A stretch of 64,000 nucleotides of DNA, from contig CAWHOY010000005.1 of NCBI GenBank assembly GCA_963831155.1, forward strand, positions 992,001-1,056,000. Direction: 5' to 3'. The stretch's first letter is position 1; each line of letters starts with the position of its first letter. The stretch comes from CAVRXQ01 sp963831155. GTDB lineage: Bacteria; Actinomycetota; Acidimicrobiia; Acidimicrobiales; Bog-793. Below, piece after piece: positions 32,496 through 41,497 of this stretch. The notes below the pieces were generated by a model. The model ran no database searches, was not told the DNA's origin, and saw nothing but the letters and a program-made list of their open reading frames with translations. A program made the position numbers and the translations under genes.

Positions 32496-33446
32496 TTACG
32501 CGGAAGCCTCGCTCAGCATTTCGAGTTCCGCCCCGCTCAGAACTAGAGACGCCATGGCGACCAACGCGGGAACTTGTTCCGCTGTCCGCGCGCTCGCGAT
32601 CGGTGCAACCACCGTCGGCTGCGCTGCCAGCCATGCGAGCGCCACCGTCGGCGGCTCGACGCCGTGCGCCGCTGCAACTTCGTCGAGGGCCGCGAGAACC
32701 TCGAGACCCCGCTCCGACTCGAGGTATCTCGCAGCGTTCGCCGCTCTCGCGCTCTGCACCTTTTGCACCGTTTCGGGGCGATACTTCCCGGTGAGGAAGC
32801 CTGATGCGAGCGCGTAGTAGGGCATCACTCCAAGGCCATACTGCTCGGCGAGGCGACGTCGTTCACCTTCGTAGGTCTCACGCGAGACGAGGTTGTAGTG
32901 CGGCTGCAAGGCGACGTACGGCGCCGTTCCTTCGCGCCCCGAGAACTCGAGCTCCTCCTGAAGTCGTTCGATGCTGATGTTCGAGACGCCGATCGCCCGC
33001 ACCTTTCCGGCACGCACGAGCTCGTCGAGTGCGCCCATGATCTCTTCGACGGGCACCGCCTCGTCGTCGTAGTGCGTGTAATAGAGGTCGATGTAATCGG
33101 TGCGGAGACGTTCGAGCGAAGCTTCGGCGGCACGTTTGATGTTCCCCGGGGCGAGGCCCTTGTATTCCGGGTGGCTTCCAACCTTCGTCGCCACGACGAA
33201 CTCGGCACGAATGCCGCGTGTCTCGAGCCACTCTCCGATCATCGCTTCAGATTCGCCGCCGCGATTTCCCGGAACCCAGTGGGGATACGAGTCCGAGGTG
33301 TCGACGAAATTCCCCCCCGCGGCCCGGTAGGCGTCCAAGACTGCGAACGACTGGTCGCGGTCCGCCGTCCAGCCGAAGACGTTGCCTCCGAGGTTGAGCG
33401 GGAAAACCTCGAGGTCCGATGAGCCGATCTTCCTCAAATCAGTCAT
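32496..33446 (-). CDS. Aldo/keto reductase
   Basis: 316 residues from ATG 33446 with GGAGTCGGC upstream; a frame to 33485 exists without support. It is an NADPH-dependent TIM-barrel oxidoreductase of the YajO/Gfo-like AKR group. The catalytic tetrad is visible as Asp in FVDTSDSYPHW with Tyr, Lys in VVATKVGSHP and His in LYYTHYDDE. The NADP-binding end has PIASARTAEQV. Such enzymes reduce aldehydes or keto-sugars; the substrate is not readable. It is divergent from an MFS gene, sharing a 182-base gap with no evident promoter boxes. Confidence 0.9.
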   Translation of the reverse strand: MTDLRKIGSSDLEVFPLNLGGNVFGWTADRDQSFAVLDAYRAAGGNFVDTSDSYPHWVPGNRGGESEAMIGEWLETRGIRAEFVVATKVGSHPEYKGLAPGNIKRAAEASLERLRTDYIDLYYTHYDDEAVPVEEIMGALDELVRAGKVRAIGVSNISIERLQEELEFSGREGTAPYVALQPHYNLVSRETYEGERRRLAEQYGLGVMPYYALASGFLTGKYRPETVQKVQSARAANAARYLESERGLEVLAALDEVAAAHGVEPPTVALAWLAAQPTVVAPIASARTAEQVPALVAMASLVLSGAELEMLSEASA

Positions 33447-33628
33447 GCCGACTCCATCGCAATGTGAACGCGACCCATTCCACACCCGCTGGGGCGTCCG
33501 AGAAAAGTCGACGCGCCCGGCGAGCCGGGAATCCGGTACAACAGGAAGGCGACGAAATTGCCCGCCGGGTGTGCGAATTCGATTCGCTCGGTAGCAGAAA
33601 GCTCAAGATCTTGTGACAGTCACGATGC

Positions 33629-35437
33629 ATGAATAACGCGACAACGAGGTCTGCGCCAACCGCGGACCCGTCCGGCAATGGCGCTGCGCGTCCGGATCGC
33701 TACAAGTGGGTCGCCCTGTCGAACACGACCCTCGGCATGTTGATGGCAACGATCAACTCCTCGATCATCTTGATCGCCCTGCCCGACATCTTCCGCGGCA
33801 TCAAGCTCAACCCGCTCGCGCCCGGCAACACGAGCTACCTGCTCTGGATGCTGATGGGCTTCATGGTCTGCACGGCCGTCCTGCTCGTCAGCTTCGGTCG
33901 CATCGGCGACATGTACGGCCGGGTGAAGATGTACACGCTCGGTTTCGCCGTCTTCTCGGTTTTCTCGATCCTGCTCTCGTTGACTTGGCTCCACGGCCCG
34001 AGCGGCGCGCTCTGGCTGATCGTGATGCGCGTCGGACAGGGAGTCGGCGGGGCGATGGTCTTCGCGAACGCGGCGCCGATCCTCACCGACGCCTTCCCGA
34101 CCGATCAGCGCGGCCTCGCCCTCGGGATCAACAGCGTCGCCGCGATATCCGGCTCGTTCATCGGACTCGTCCTCGGCGGTCTTCTGGCGCCGGTTGACTG
34201 GCGGCTCGTCTTCCTCGTCTCGGTCCCAGTCGGGGTCTTCGGGACGGCGTGGGCCAGGTTGAAGCTGCGCGAACTCAGCGCTCGGCGCGTAACGCGCATC
34301 GACTGGTGGGGAAACCTCACCTTCGCCGCAGGATTGGTCGCAATCCTCGTCGGGATTACCTACGGCATCATCCCGTATGGGCATCAGACGATGGGCTGGA
34401 CGAATCCCGAGGTGATAGCGGAACTCGCTGGCGGCGTCTTCTTATTGTTGGTGTTCATCGCGATCGAGCGCCGAGTGGAACATCCGATGTTCAACTTGGC
34501 ACTGTTCCGGATCCGCGCGTTCGCCTTTGGCAACCTCGCGACACTGCTCGCCGGGATCGGTCGCGGCGGGCTGTTGTTCATCCTCATCATCTGGTTGCAA
34601 GGCGTGTGGCTCCCCCAGCACGGCTACAGCTTCGCCGTCACTCCGTTGTGGGCTGGGATTTACATGCTTCCGCTGACGGCTGGCTTTCTCATCGCCGGCC
34701 CAATGTCGGGAATCCTCTCGGATCGCTTCGGCGCGCGGCCGTTCGCGACGGGAGGGATGGTGCTCGCCGCGCTGAGTTTCGGTCTCTTGGAGGCGCTGCC
34801 CATCGACTTCTCATACGTATGGTTTGGTCTCTTGATTTTGTTGATGGGGACCGCGATGGGAATCTTCGCCGCGCCGAATCTCGCTGGGATGATGAACAGC
34901 CTGCCCCCGGACCAGCGCGGCGCCGGTGCCGGCATGCTGACGACCTTTCAAAACTCCGCGATGGTGCTGTCGATCGGCGTGTTCTTCACGCTGATCATCC
35001 TCGGACTCGCGAGCTCGCTTCCCCACAGCCTCTACGCGGGCCTCGTCGCTCAGGGTGTTCCGGCCTCCGCGGCCCGCCAGGCGGCGGCGCTGCCACCGGT
35101 GGCGAGCCTCTTCGCGGCGTTTTTGGGATACAACCCGATCCGCACGCTGCTCGGATCGTCGCTCGGCGGTCTTTCGAAAGGAAAGGTCCACTACCTCACG
35201 GGTCGGAGCTTCTTTCCAAAGCTCATCGCCGCCCCGTTCCACTCCGGTCTCGCCGAAGCCTTTACGTTCGCGCTGGTTGCGTGTCTCATCGCCGCGGCGG
35301 CCTCGTGGATGCGCGGTGCCAAGTACCACCACGGCGACGCACAGCTCGGGTCACGAGACGAAGCGCAGCCATCTCGCGACGGCGAACTCGCCGCAGAAGG
35401 AGCGACTCTCGCGGCGTCGGCTGCCGGTCAGAGCTAA
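33629..35437 (+). CDS. MFS exporter, DHA2 family, large form (602 aa)
   Basis: 602 residues, about 14 helices. Helix 1 is MLMATINSSIILIALPDIF, motif A is SFGRIGDMYGRVK, and motif C appears as INSVAAISGSFIGLVLGGLL. A long loop of about 80 residues between the last two helices (VPASAARQAAALPPVASLF, KVHYLTGRSFFPKLIAAP) is characteristic of one actinobacterial subgroup. A Ser/Ala/Glu-rich tail ends the protein. The start lacks a clear ribosome site, so translation may be leaderless. The exported substrate is unknown. Confidence 0.9.
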   Translation: MNNATTRSAPTADPSGNGAARPDRYKWVALSNTTLGMLMATINSSIILIALPDIFRGIKLNPLAPGNTSYLLWMLMGFMVCTAVLLVSFGRIGDMYGRVKMYTLGFAVFSVFSILLSLTWLHGPSGALWLIVMRVGQGVGGAMVFANAAPILTDAFPTDQRGLALGINSVAAISGSFIGLVLGGLLAPVDWRLVFLVSVPVGVFGTAWARLKLRELSARRVTRIDWWGNLTFAAGLVAILVGITYGIIPYGHQTMGWTNPEVIAELAGGVFLLLVFIAIERRVEHPMFNLALFRIRAFAFGNLATLLAGIGRGGLLFILIIWLQGVWLPQHGYSFAVTPLWAGIYMLPLTAGFLIAGPMSGILSDRFGARPFATGGMVLAALSFGLLEALPIDFSYVWFGLLILLMGTAMGIFAAPNLAGMMNSLPPDQRGAGAGMLTTFQNSAMVLSIGVFFTLIILGLASSLPHSLYAGLVAQGVPASAARQAAALPPVASLFAAFLGYNPIRTLLGSSLGGLSKGKVHYLTGRSFFPKLIAAPFHSGLAEAFTFALVACLIAAAASWMRGAKYHHGDAQLGSRDEAQPSRDGELAAEGATLAASAAGQS

Positions 35438-35488
35438 TCGACTCCTGATCGCACCGGCAGCGCGGCGCGCGACGCCACAACCCGGAAA

Positions 35489-36343
35489 TCAGATCGACGC
35501 GCGGGCGATGCGAACGCGTGTGCCGAGCGCTGCCTTGAGCGCGTCATCGGCGCGACCGCCATTCACGGACAGCGCGAGCTGTCCGTCGCTGTCGAGTAGC
35601 AGCACCGTTTCGCCCAGTGCCACGTCGCAGAACGTCGCGCCATAAGTGGCAGGAAGTTCGACGCGGGTGTCCACTCGCGCGATGAGAATCGGGTCACCGA
35701 CTCGGAGGCGGAGGGCTTGCGTCTCCTCGGCGCCGGCACTGAACTGGACGTTGCCGAAACCGTCGAGCTGGAGAACTTCAGCGACGAGCGATCCGTCCCG
35801 CTCATAAGAGATAAAGGGTCGCTCGAGACGAACGAGATCTCCCGGCTCGATCGGCGAGCCGACAGCGTCGAATGCCGCGCCGCGAACGAGGTGCGCTGCG
35901 ACGGGCACGAAGATGTCACGGCCATCAAAGGTGCGCGACTTCTCTGCGAGGTGGAACTCCTGGCGATCGAGGACGACGGCGCGGTGGTTGCTTCCGAGTC
36001 GCTCGGCAGCCCAGATGAGGAGACCGTTGTCCGGGCCGACGAGGTAATGGCCGGCGACCGCGATCGCGATCGGCCGACGAGGTCCGCCGACTCCCGGATC
36101 GACGACTCCGACGTGCGCGCCGACAGGAAGGAACCGTGCGAATCGTTCGAGGCGAAGGGCGCCGAGCCGAACGTTTCCCGGCGGCACTGAGTGGTCGAGG
36201 TCGATCACACGCACGCGCGGCGCGATCTGAAAGGTGACGGCGTGCAGTGCGCCGACGAAGCCCGCCTCAAAGCCGTAGTCGGTGAGCAGCGTCAGACACT
36301 CCGCAACGCCCGTCGGGCGCCTACCGTCGAGTCCGTGATTCAT
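35489..36343 (-). CDS. SAM-dependent hydroxide adenosyltransferase / SAM hydrolase family (DUF62)
   Basis: 284 residues of the family that hydrolyses S-adenosylmethionine to adenosine and methionine and is related to fluorinase and chlorinase. Family blocks are CLTLLTDYGFEAGFVG (Asp22), VIDLDHSVPPGNVRLGAL, VVDPGVGGPRRPIAI (Asp82, Arg89/90), and GPDNGLL. The C-terminal beta-barrel domain includes VLQLDGFGNVQFS. It lacks the extra loop described for fluorinases as far as can be judged by eye. Physiological role in bacteria is poorly defined. It converges with the upstream MFS gene. Confidence 0.9.
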   Translation of the reverse strand: MNHGLDGRRPTGVAECLTLLTDYGFEAGFVGALHAVTFQIAPRVRVIDLDHSVPPGNVRLGALRLERFARFLPVGAHVGVVDPGVGGPRRPIAIAVAGHYLVGPDNGLLIWAAERLGSNHRAVVLDRQEFHLAEKSRTFDGRDIFVPVAAHLVRGAAFDAVGSPIEPGDLVRLERPFISYERDGSLVAEVLQLDGFGNVQFSAGAEETQALRLRVGDPILIARVDTRVELPATYGATFCDVALGETVLLLDSDGQLALSVNGGRADDALKAALGTRVRIARASI

Positions 36344-36442
36344 CGCTCCCCCGGTTTACGCCCACTTTGTCCTCCCTCGCGTCGTCGACGTTGGACCTCG
36401 TTCGTCGCTGACGCCGCGCCGTCCGGTCGCCGGTCGCGGGCG

Positions 36443-36643
36443 GTGCACGAGGGCGACAATCCCTCCTGCCGGCCGAGAGTCGAGCACGACGGCCATACGT
36501 TGCTCATTCACTTGAGCGATGAGCGTGCGGCGGCGGAATGGACCACGGTCATTGACAGAGCGACGCGAGAGTGCGTAGTCGCCCAAGGGCTCAACCAGGA
36601 AGGCACGGCCTGCGAAGCGCACGACGGGCTCTACGGGAGGTAG
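36443..36643 (+). CDS. Possible small protein or gene relic (66 aa)
   Basis: Within a 380-base gap, a frame opening at GTG 36443 encodes a segment with protein-like alternation (VEHDGHTLLIHLSDERAAAE, WTTVIDRATRECVVAQ), unlike the Arg/Pro-rich shadow frames nearby. I half-recognise this as a small actinobacterial conserved domain but cannot name it. The ribosome site is weak, and the rest of the gap (36344-36442, 36644-36724) shows nothing. It may be a decayed gene. Confidence 0.3.
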   Translation: MHEGDNPSCRPRVEHDGHTLLIHLSDERAAAEWTTVIDRATRECVVAQGLNQEGTACEAHDGLYGR

Positions 36644-36724
36644 GCAATGTGCAAAGTGGTTGATCGCGATTGACGGCAGCCAGCCTCAGGAGCACGGGCC
36701 GAGTAGGCGGAGACGAGGTGGGAT

Positions 36725-37627
36725 GTGACTGAAAAGGGTTCGGTCGACAGGCAAGGAGGGTCCCCGCGGGTCGCCGTGCTCGGAGCCGGCATCATGGGTG
36801 GGGCGATGGCCCGCAATCTGTTGGCGGCGAGCCTGCCGACGACGGTGTGGGATCGGTCCGAGCTAGCGGCGTCACCGCTCTCACAAGTCGGTGCGTCGGT
36901 CGCCGCGTCGCCAGCCGAGGCGGTGCAGGGTGCCGATGTCGTGATCACGATGCTGCCTACCGCCGCGATCGTTTCGGAGGTGATTTTCGACGGCGGAGTG
37001 AGTGACGCCTTCTCCCACGGTGCGGTGTGGGCGCAAATGGGTACCGTCGGGCTGTCGGGGACGACCGAACTCGCCAAGCGGATCGCGCACACACGACCGG
37101 ATGTCAGATTCGTTGACGCTCCGGTGTCCGGCAGCAAGGGTCCTGCCGAGTCGGGACAACTGCTCATCTTGGCGTCTGGACCGTCGGAGGCACAGCCGAT
37201 CGTCGATCCCGTCTTCGACGCCATCGGCCGCAGAACGCTGTGGCTCGGTGACGCGGGACGCGGGAGCCGGATGAAGTTGGTTGTCAACGCCTACCTGTCC
37301 GTTTTGATCGAGGGCATCGCGGAGACGCTGACCCTCGCCCGACGCCTCGGCATCGACGACGAGCAGCTGGCTGGGGCGATCGAGGGCGGTCCGCTTGACG
37401 CCCCCATCGCCGACGCCAAGCTGCACAAGATGGAACACGGTGACTTCGCCGCGGAGTTCCCCCTCGAGTGGGCGCTAAAAGACGTCGATCTCGCGATCGA
37501 CGCGGCAGGAGACGTTTCGCTGCCTGTTTTGGTAGCCCTTTCGCGCCAGTGGCGGGAGGCGGTCGACTCGGGTCACGGTCGGGAGGACGTCAGTGCAGCG
37601 GTGCTCGTCCTGGGCGATCGTGGTTAA
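36725..37627 (+). CDS. NAD(P)-dependent beta-hydroxyacid dehydrogenase family protein
   Basis: 300 residues of the 6-phosphogluconate/3-hydroxyisobutyrate dehydrogenase superfamily. The Rossmann motif is VAVLGAGIMGGAMARNLL (about 16-33), the substrate loop is DAPVSGSKGPAESG, and the catalytic Lys lies in MKLVVNAYL (about 184). It most resembles 3-hydroxyisobutyrate/tartronate-semialdehyde reductase-like and glyoxylate reductase-like enzymes. Start is GTG. Neighbours do not define the substrate. Confidence 0.9.
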   Translation: MTEKGSVDRQGGSPRVAVLGAGIMGGAMARNLLAASLPTTVWDRSELAASPLSQVGASVAASPAEAVQGADVVITMLPTAAIVSEVIFDGGVSDAFSHGAVWAQMGTVGLSGTTELAKRIAHTRPDVRFVDAPVSGSKGPAESGQLLILASGPSEAQPIVDPVFDAIGRRTLWLGDAGRGSRMKLVVNAYLSVLIEGIAETLTLARRLGIDDEQLAGAIEGGPLDAPIADAKLHKMEHGDFAAEFPLEWALKDVDLAIDAAGDVSLPVLVALSRQWREAVDSGHGREDVSAAVLVLGDRG

Positions 37628-37755
37628 GCAGCCTTGGGATTCGTGAGAGCTGAAAGTGCGAACCGAAGGCGAACCCACGTTGCCGACCCGCGAACAAAGC
37701 ACGATTCAGAAAGATCCGGGAAGCCGAACCACCTGACCAGGGACGGAGGTATCGA

Positions 37756-37992
37756 ATGTCAACGCTTGAGAGCAACGTCTCTTTCGATCCCGATATCAAA
37801 CCATTGTTCCGCGAGCGAGATCGCGTGTCGATGATGCACAAATTCGACCTCTGGTCCTACGACGACGTCCGGGCCAACGCGTCAGCGATCTTGGGAGTTC
37901 TCGAATCCGGACAAATGCCGTGCGACGGAGCGTGGCCCGCCGAACAGGTGCAGGTGTTCCAGCAATGGACCGATACAGGAATGGCACCTTGA
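37756..37992 (+). CDS. Small conserved protein of unknown function (SFxxDIKPLF type, 78 aa)
   Basis: 78 residues preceded by GGACGGAGG about six bases before the ATG. The pattern VSFDPDIKPLFRERDRVSMM, FDLWSYDDV, MPCDGAWP and VFQQWTDTGM recurs in small actinobacterial proteins that I recall as hypothetical. The opening looks like the start of some cytochrome-c-like domains, but there is no CxxCH, and the single Cys is in MPCDGAWP. No membrane segment. The next gene, on the other strand, stops seven bases away. Confidence 0.75.
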   Translation: MSTLESNVSFDPDIKPLFRERDRVSMMHKFDLWSYDDVRANASAILGVLESGQMPCDGAWPAEQVQVFQQWTDTGMAP

Positions 37993-37999
37993 GCTACCG

Positions 38000-38758
38000 C
38001 TAATCGCGCGCGGGCTCTCCGTTTGCGGCGTTGGGTTGATCGCGCCGCCAGTAGGGCTTGTTCGCGATTCGCTCACGGGGAACGCCTGCAGCGCTGAACA
38101 GCTCGACGACCAGCCCGACGAGCTGGCGCTCGCCGTTGACGTAGATGGCGACGCCGGGCTCGACACCGAGCGAGGCGATCGCGCGGGACAAGTCGGGTTC
38201 GTCGACCCACACGGTCGCGCCATCGAGCTTGCTCGTCGTTGCCGGTCGCGAGTGCCGACCGTGCGGCGTGATGAGGATTGCGGCGGCCGTCGCATGCGCA
38301 GGGAGCGCTTCGAGCATGGCGAACGTCGCTGGCATCGCGGAATCGTCTGCCACGAAAACGTGGTGCTTGGCGTTGGACTGGATCGAGATCTTGCCACGGG
38401 GTCCGATCGCATCGAGTCGGCTACCGAGCGGCGCCGCTGACGCCCACCGCTCGGCGATGCCATCGCCGCCGTGGAGCTCGAATTCGAGATCCGCCGTGCC
38501 GGCTTGCGGGTTGGCTCGGCGGATCGTGTACCGCCGGCGGACGGTGCTGTCGCCATTCGGGAACTCGATCGTGAGATCCTGACCCGGCAGGAAGCTGAAG
38601 CCGATGAGATCCGGCGACGACACCGTGACGTTCCGTACGTGCGGCGCGAGCTCGTCGACACCGACGACTTCCAGGTCGAGCAGGTAGGCCTCGCTCAACG
38701 CACCGCCGAACCGGTCGCCGACCGGGCGACGTCTTCCCGACACCTCGCTCGTGGTCAC
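38000..38758 (-). CDS. Siderophore-interacting flavoprotein (ferric-siderophore reductase family)
   Basis: 252 residues from GTG 38758, supported by GGAGGAG four bases upstream; the longer open frame is a shadow. The FAD domain shows LPGQDLTIEF and the flavin-binding RRRYTIRRANP, followed by FELHGGDGIAERWA (the usual H-G-x-x-G-P-x-x-x-W region) and the NAD(P)-binding HHVFVADDSAMPATFAMLEAL. The C-terminal SIP domain ends with GVPRERIANKPYWRRD. It would reduce ferric siderophores in the cytosol to release iron. No siderophore transporter lies nearby. Confidence 0.92.
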   Translation of the reverse strand: MTTSEVSGRRRPVGDRFGGALSEAYLLDLEVVGVDELAPHVRNVTVSSPDLIGFSFLPGQDLTIEFPNGDSTVRRRYTIRRANPQAGTADLEFELHGGDGIAERWASAAPLGSRLDAIGPRGKISIQSNAKHHVFVADDSAMPATFAMLEALPAHATAAAILITPHGRHSRPATTSKLDGATVWVDEPDLSRAIASLGVEPGVAIYVNGERQLVGLVVELFSAAGVPRERIANKPYWRRDQPNAANGEPARD

Positions 38759-38853
38759 GCACTCCTCCTCGGGCCGACTACGACGGTACGGGCTCGCGCG
38801 ACCGAGCCGTCGCTTCGGAGGGTGAGGGTGGGAGAAACCCTCCATCGAGTTCG

Positions 38854-39789
38854 TTAGCTGATGGCCGGCAGATCCCCCCGGGCGCTCGCCGCGAGGATCG
38901 GGTCCCAGCTGCAGACGCTGCAGGCATGGGCGATCAAGGAGCGGCCGAACTGCACAGCGGCGTCGTGCGGCGCGCGGCTCGCGATCACGTCGTCCCAGTC
39001 GAAGACATACTCCCGTATCCCGTTGTCCCAGTAGGCGGCAGGAGGCGAGAGCGTCGCTCCCGGAAAACTCTCCGGCGCCGGAAAGGCGTACCCGAAGAAC
39101 GCAGCGCGAACGTGGCGGGTGTCTCCGGGCCACCAGCCCACTGCGATCTGTTCCGCGTTTGCCGAGTTGCGCACGATGAAGTCATTCGACGGCGGATCCA
39201 CGGATCGGCCGGAGAAGAGATTGGTCGCCAGGTCGAAACTCCCCCACCACACGTTGACCGGGCTCGAACGGCCGCGAAATGGCGCCCGCAACTCAGCGAG
39301 GACTCGTGCGGCGCGCGTGGCGGCAACGAAGTACGTCGCCACCCGAGGCTCATCGTAGGTGTGGTGCACGTCGTCTTCATCGAGAGGGATCGCCCAAGGG
39401 ACCTCTTGTGGCGCCGGATTGATGTGCACCGGTCCGACGAGTTGTCCGATCTCATAAAGCACCTCACGGGTCACTTCGCCGACGGAGCGATTCGGGGTGA
39501 GCGGAACGCGACGCTGCCTGCCGTCATCGTGTTGGATCACTACCTCGTGGGAGTGCAGATCGAGCGCCACGGTCAGCGTCCCGGATGCGTCGGGTGCCGG
39601 CAGTGGCGCGGTCTCCCATCCGCGAGGGGTCAGTCGCAGCGCGGCGTGCTGGAATTGCGGTTCTGGTGGCGCCAATTCGGTGGCTAACTTGCCAAGCACC
39701 TGTGTGTGCGCGTGCAGCGTGTCGCATGTCGCGCTCCACTCGTCGTAATTCAACGACGGCCATCCGCGATTTGCCTCTGTGCTGTGCAC
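38854..39789 (-). CDS. DUF5996 family protein
   Basis: 311 residues from GTG 39789 with AGGAG eight bases upstream. The opening WPSLNYDEWSATCDTLHAHT and the later blocks VHINPAPQEVPWAIPLDED, WWGSFDLATNLFSG, VGWWPGDTRHVRAAFFGYA and EYVFDWDDV match a conserved family that I recall as DUF5996. Its function is unknown to me. The protein is soluble with many Trp/His residues. A much longer open frame extends to 40539 but overlaps the next gene and is Arg-rich. Confidence 0.82.
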   Translation of the reverse strand: MHSTEANRGWPSLNYDEWSATCDTLHAHTQVLGKLATELAPPEPQFQHAALRLTPRGWETAPLPAPDASGTLTVALDLHSHEVVIQHDDGRQRRVPLTPNRSVGEVTREVLYEIGQLVGPVHINPAPQEVPWAIPLDEDDVHHTYDEPRVATYFVAATRAARVLAELRAPFRGRSSPVNVWWGSFDLATNLFSGRSVDPPSNDFIVRNSANAEQIAVGWWPGDTRHVRAAFFGYAFPAPESFPGATLSPPAAYWDNGIREYVFDWDDVIASRAPHDAAVQFGRSLIAHACSVCSWDPILAASARGDLPAIS

Positions 39790-39803
39790 GGCAGCGGCTC
39801 CTC

Positions 39804-40397
39804 TCAGTTGTTCGATGCGTCGCCCGCATCTCCTTCGACCGCCGCTACTTCGCGACTGTCGAGGCGGGCCAAGAGCGGCTGGACGGCGGTGCTCAGATCT
39901 TCCTTTGCCTGGGAGAGCTTTGCCCGATCGGCGTCGGTGACGTCGTGGTCGGCGCTGCCCAAACCGATGCGGACCAACATCATCGAAAACCGCTCCGCTT
40001 TCTCCATGAAGTTCCGCGCCTCGGGATCGTCGAACAGCGCCGGCGCGGCGGTGAGCACCATAGAGGCGAGCGCACGCACCTCGCCCGCCGCGTCCCCGCT
40101 CTCCCGCTGATCGGGCGGCGCCAAAACCACTCTCGCCGTCTGACGCACCTGGGCGTAGACGATCAGGGCTTGCACAGCGGCGACGCGGTTTCTTTGCCGC
40201 ACCTGGCGACGGGAGTTCACCTCGTCGACGACCAGGACGGTTATGGCGAGAATCAGCACGCTCGATGTCACCGAACCGACGAGCGAGTGGCGATTCCACC
40301 ATCCATCGACCGCGGACACGGTCAGATCGGTCACTACCGCCGCAACCACGGCGGCCAGGGCGACCACGGCTGCGATGCGAGTTGGGGCCCGGCTCAC
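39804..40397 (-). CDS. Membrane protein of unknown function, two helices
   Basis: 197 residues. Two N-terminal hydrophobic segments (about 8-30 and 40-59) are followed by a basic stretch NSRRQVRQRNR and a soluble helical domain of about 130 residues rich in Ala/Glu. I do not recognise a family. It ends 14 bases before the DUF5996 gene in the same direction, suggesting co-transcription. Start is GTG at 40397. Confidence 0.65.
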   Translation of the reverse strand: MSRAPTRIAAVVALAAVVAAVVTDLTVSAVDGWWNRHSLVGSVTSSVLILAITVLVVDEVNSRRQVRQRNRVAAVQALIVYAQVRQTARVVLAPPDQRESGDAAGEVRALASMVLTAAPALFDDPEARNFMEKAERFSMMLVRIGLGSADHDVTDADRAKLSQAKEDLSTAVQPLLARLDSREVAAVEGDAGDASNN

Positions 40398-40819
40398 GAA
40401 GTCCCATCTGATCCCAGTTGATTCGAACGCACAACCGGACTCGACGTACGTTTCGGTTGCGGAACCGATCGACGCGGTTGACCCAGGGTGAAGGAACCTT
40501 TGACGTCATCTCCGGCCGTCTTCGGACAACTTCGGGCAAGGCGCGTGAAACGCGCCGGTTTGGGAGGGAGAGGTTGTGAGAACGATTTTATCTCCGGTAC
40601 CGGAACGATAAACAGGATGCTCGAGCGACATCGGGTCAGCTGGTGACGACCCGAGAGCTGCAGCTTTCGCAACACGTCCGAAACAGCCTCAAGACCGTCC
40701 ACATCCGGCCTGGGGTCGGCGAGGTGAAGCATCGGTCGACACCGTGAGATTCACTCGCTTCTTAGTGACGACGAGAGGATTTGGACCTCCGACCGCCGAC
40801 AGGGCCGTCATGCTCACTC
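40398..40819 (+). other. Intergenic region, no gene supported
   Basis: About 420 bases between the membrane protein and the broken cation-efflux gene. A minus-strand open frame (40394-40732) looks like noise. The region holds a notable palindrome at 40587-40612 and a T-arm-like sequence near 40774-40790 that I rejected as a tRNA. Nothing else was recognised. Confidence 0.5.
40587..40612. promoter_or_regulatory. Nested inverted repeat, operator-like
   Basis: TTTATC and GATAAA arms enclose the perfect ten-base palindrome CCGGTACCGG. GAACGAT is also repeated directly at 40580 and 40603. This is operator-like in form, but no regulator gene is adjacent. Confidence 0.35.
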
Positions 40820-41410
40820 GTGCGCCGCCTCGAGATAGTCACCCTCGTCTGGAACACGGTCGGCATCTTCGTGCTTGCGATTGGTGCAATCGCCGCGCGC
40901 TCGGTCGCGCTCGCTGGCTTCGGGCTCGACAGCCTGATCGAGATCGCCGCGTCGACTGTCGTGCTCTGGGAGCTGGCTGGCTGACGTCGCGGAGTCGCGC
41001 CAGCGGCGCGCGATGCGCCTCATCGGCTCTGCGTTCGTCGCGCTCGTCATCTACCTAAGCGTCCAAAGCACCGTGGTGCTCGTCGCGCGCTTCCACCCTC
41101 ACCACAGCACTCTCGGCATCATTTGGACCGGCATCACCGCGGTCGCAATGTTCCTCCTGACCGCTGGCAAGTCCCGCACCGGGACCGCGCTCAACAATCC
41201 GGTGCTCCGTACCGAGGGCCACGTCACCTTCGTCGACGGCGTACTTGCCACTGCAGTGTTCCTCGGTCTCGTCCTCAATGCTGCGCTCGATTGGTGGTGG
41301 GCCGACCCAGCGGCGCGGGATACGTCCTTGTCTATTACGGCGCTCGTGAGGCCTACACGGCGCTGTCGCACTCAGCCACAGGAGACGCAAAACGATCGTC
41401 TCACGCGTGA
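40820..41410 (+). pseudogene. Cation-diffusion-facilitator-like transporter gene broken by two frameshifts
   Basis: The reading starts at GTG 40820 (RRLEIVTLVWNTVGIFVLAI, FGLDSLIEIAASTVVLWELAG), where the frame stops at 40984. It resumes one frame over (RQRRAMRLIGSAFVALVIYL, LRTEGHVTFVDGVLAT, DWWWADPAA) and shifts again near 41315 to the expected ending GYVLVYYGAREAYTAL. These parts together make one CDF-type membrane protein of about 195 residues. The first break lies at a GGCTGGCT tandem (a 4-base gain or 2-base loss). The second fits a 2-base CG gain. Function is probably lost unless these are assembly errors. Confidence 0.8.
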
Positions 41411-41497
41411 GCCAAAACCGAAGACTCACCGAAATCGGGCTCTTCACCCCGCCGCTCACCGCGTGACGGTGCTCATCGATCGGTCAAACTAAAAGTG

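Noticed and set aside
38854..40539. A single 561-codon minus-strand gene.
   Set aside because: Only the part from 39789 downstream matches DUF5996; the rest overlaps another gene in a different frame and is Arg-rich. A ribosome site supports the shorter start.
40767..40838. Possible tRNA on the minus strand with a T-arm-like GGAGG-TCCAAAT-CCTCT.
   Set aside because: The T-loop has C instead of T at the second position, the acceptor strands pair only partly and no cloverleaf D- or anticodon arm forms.
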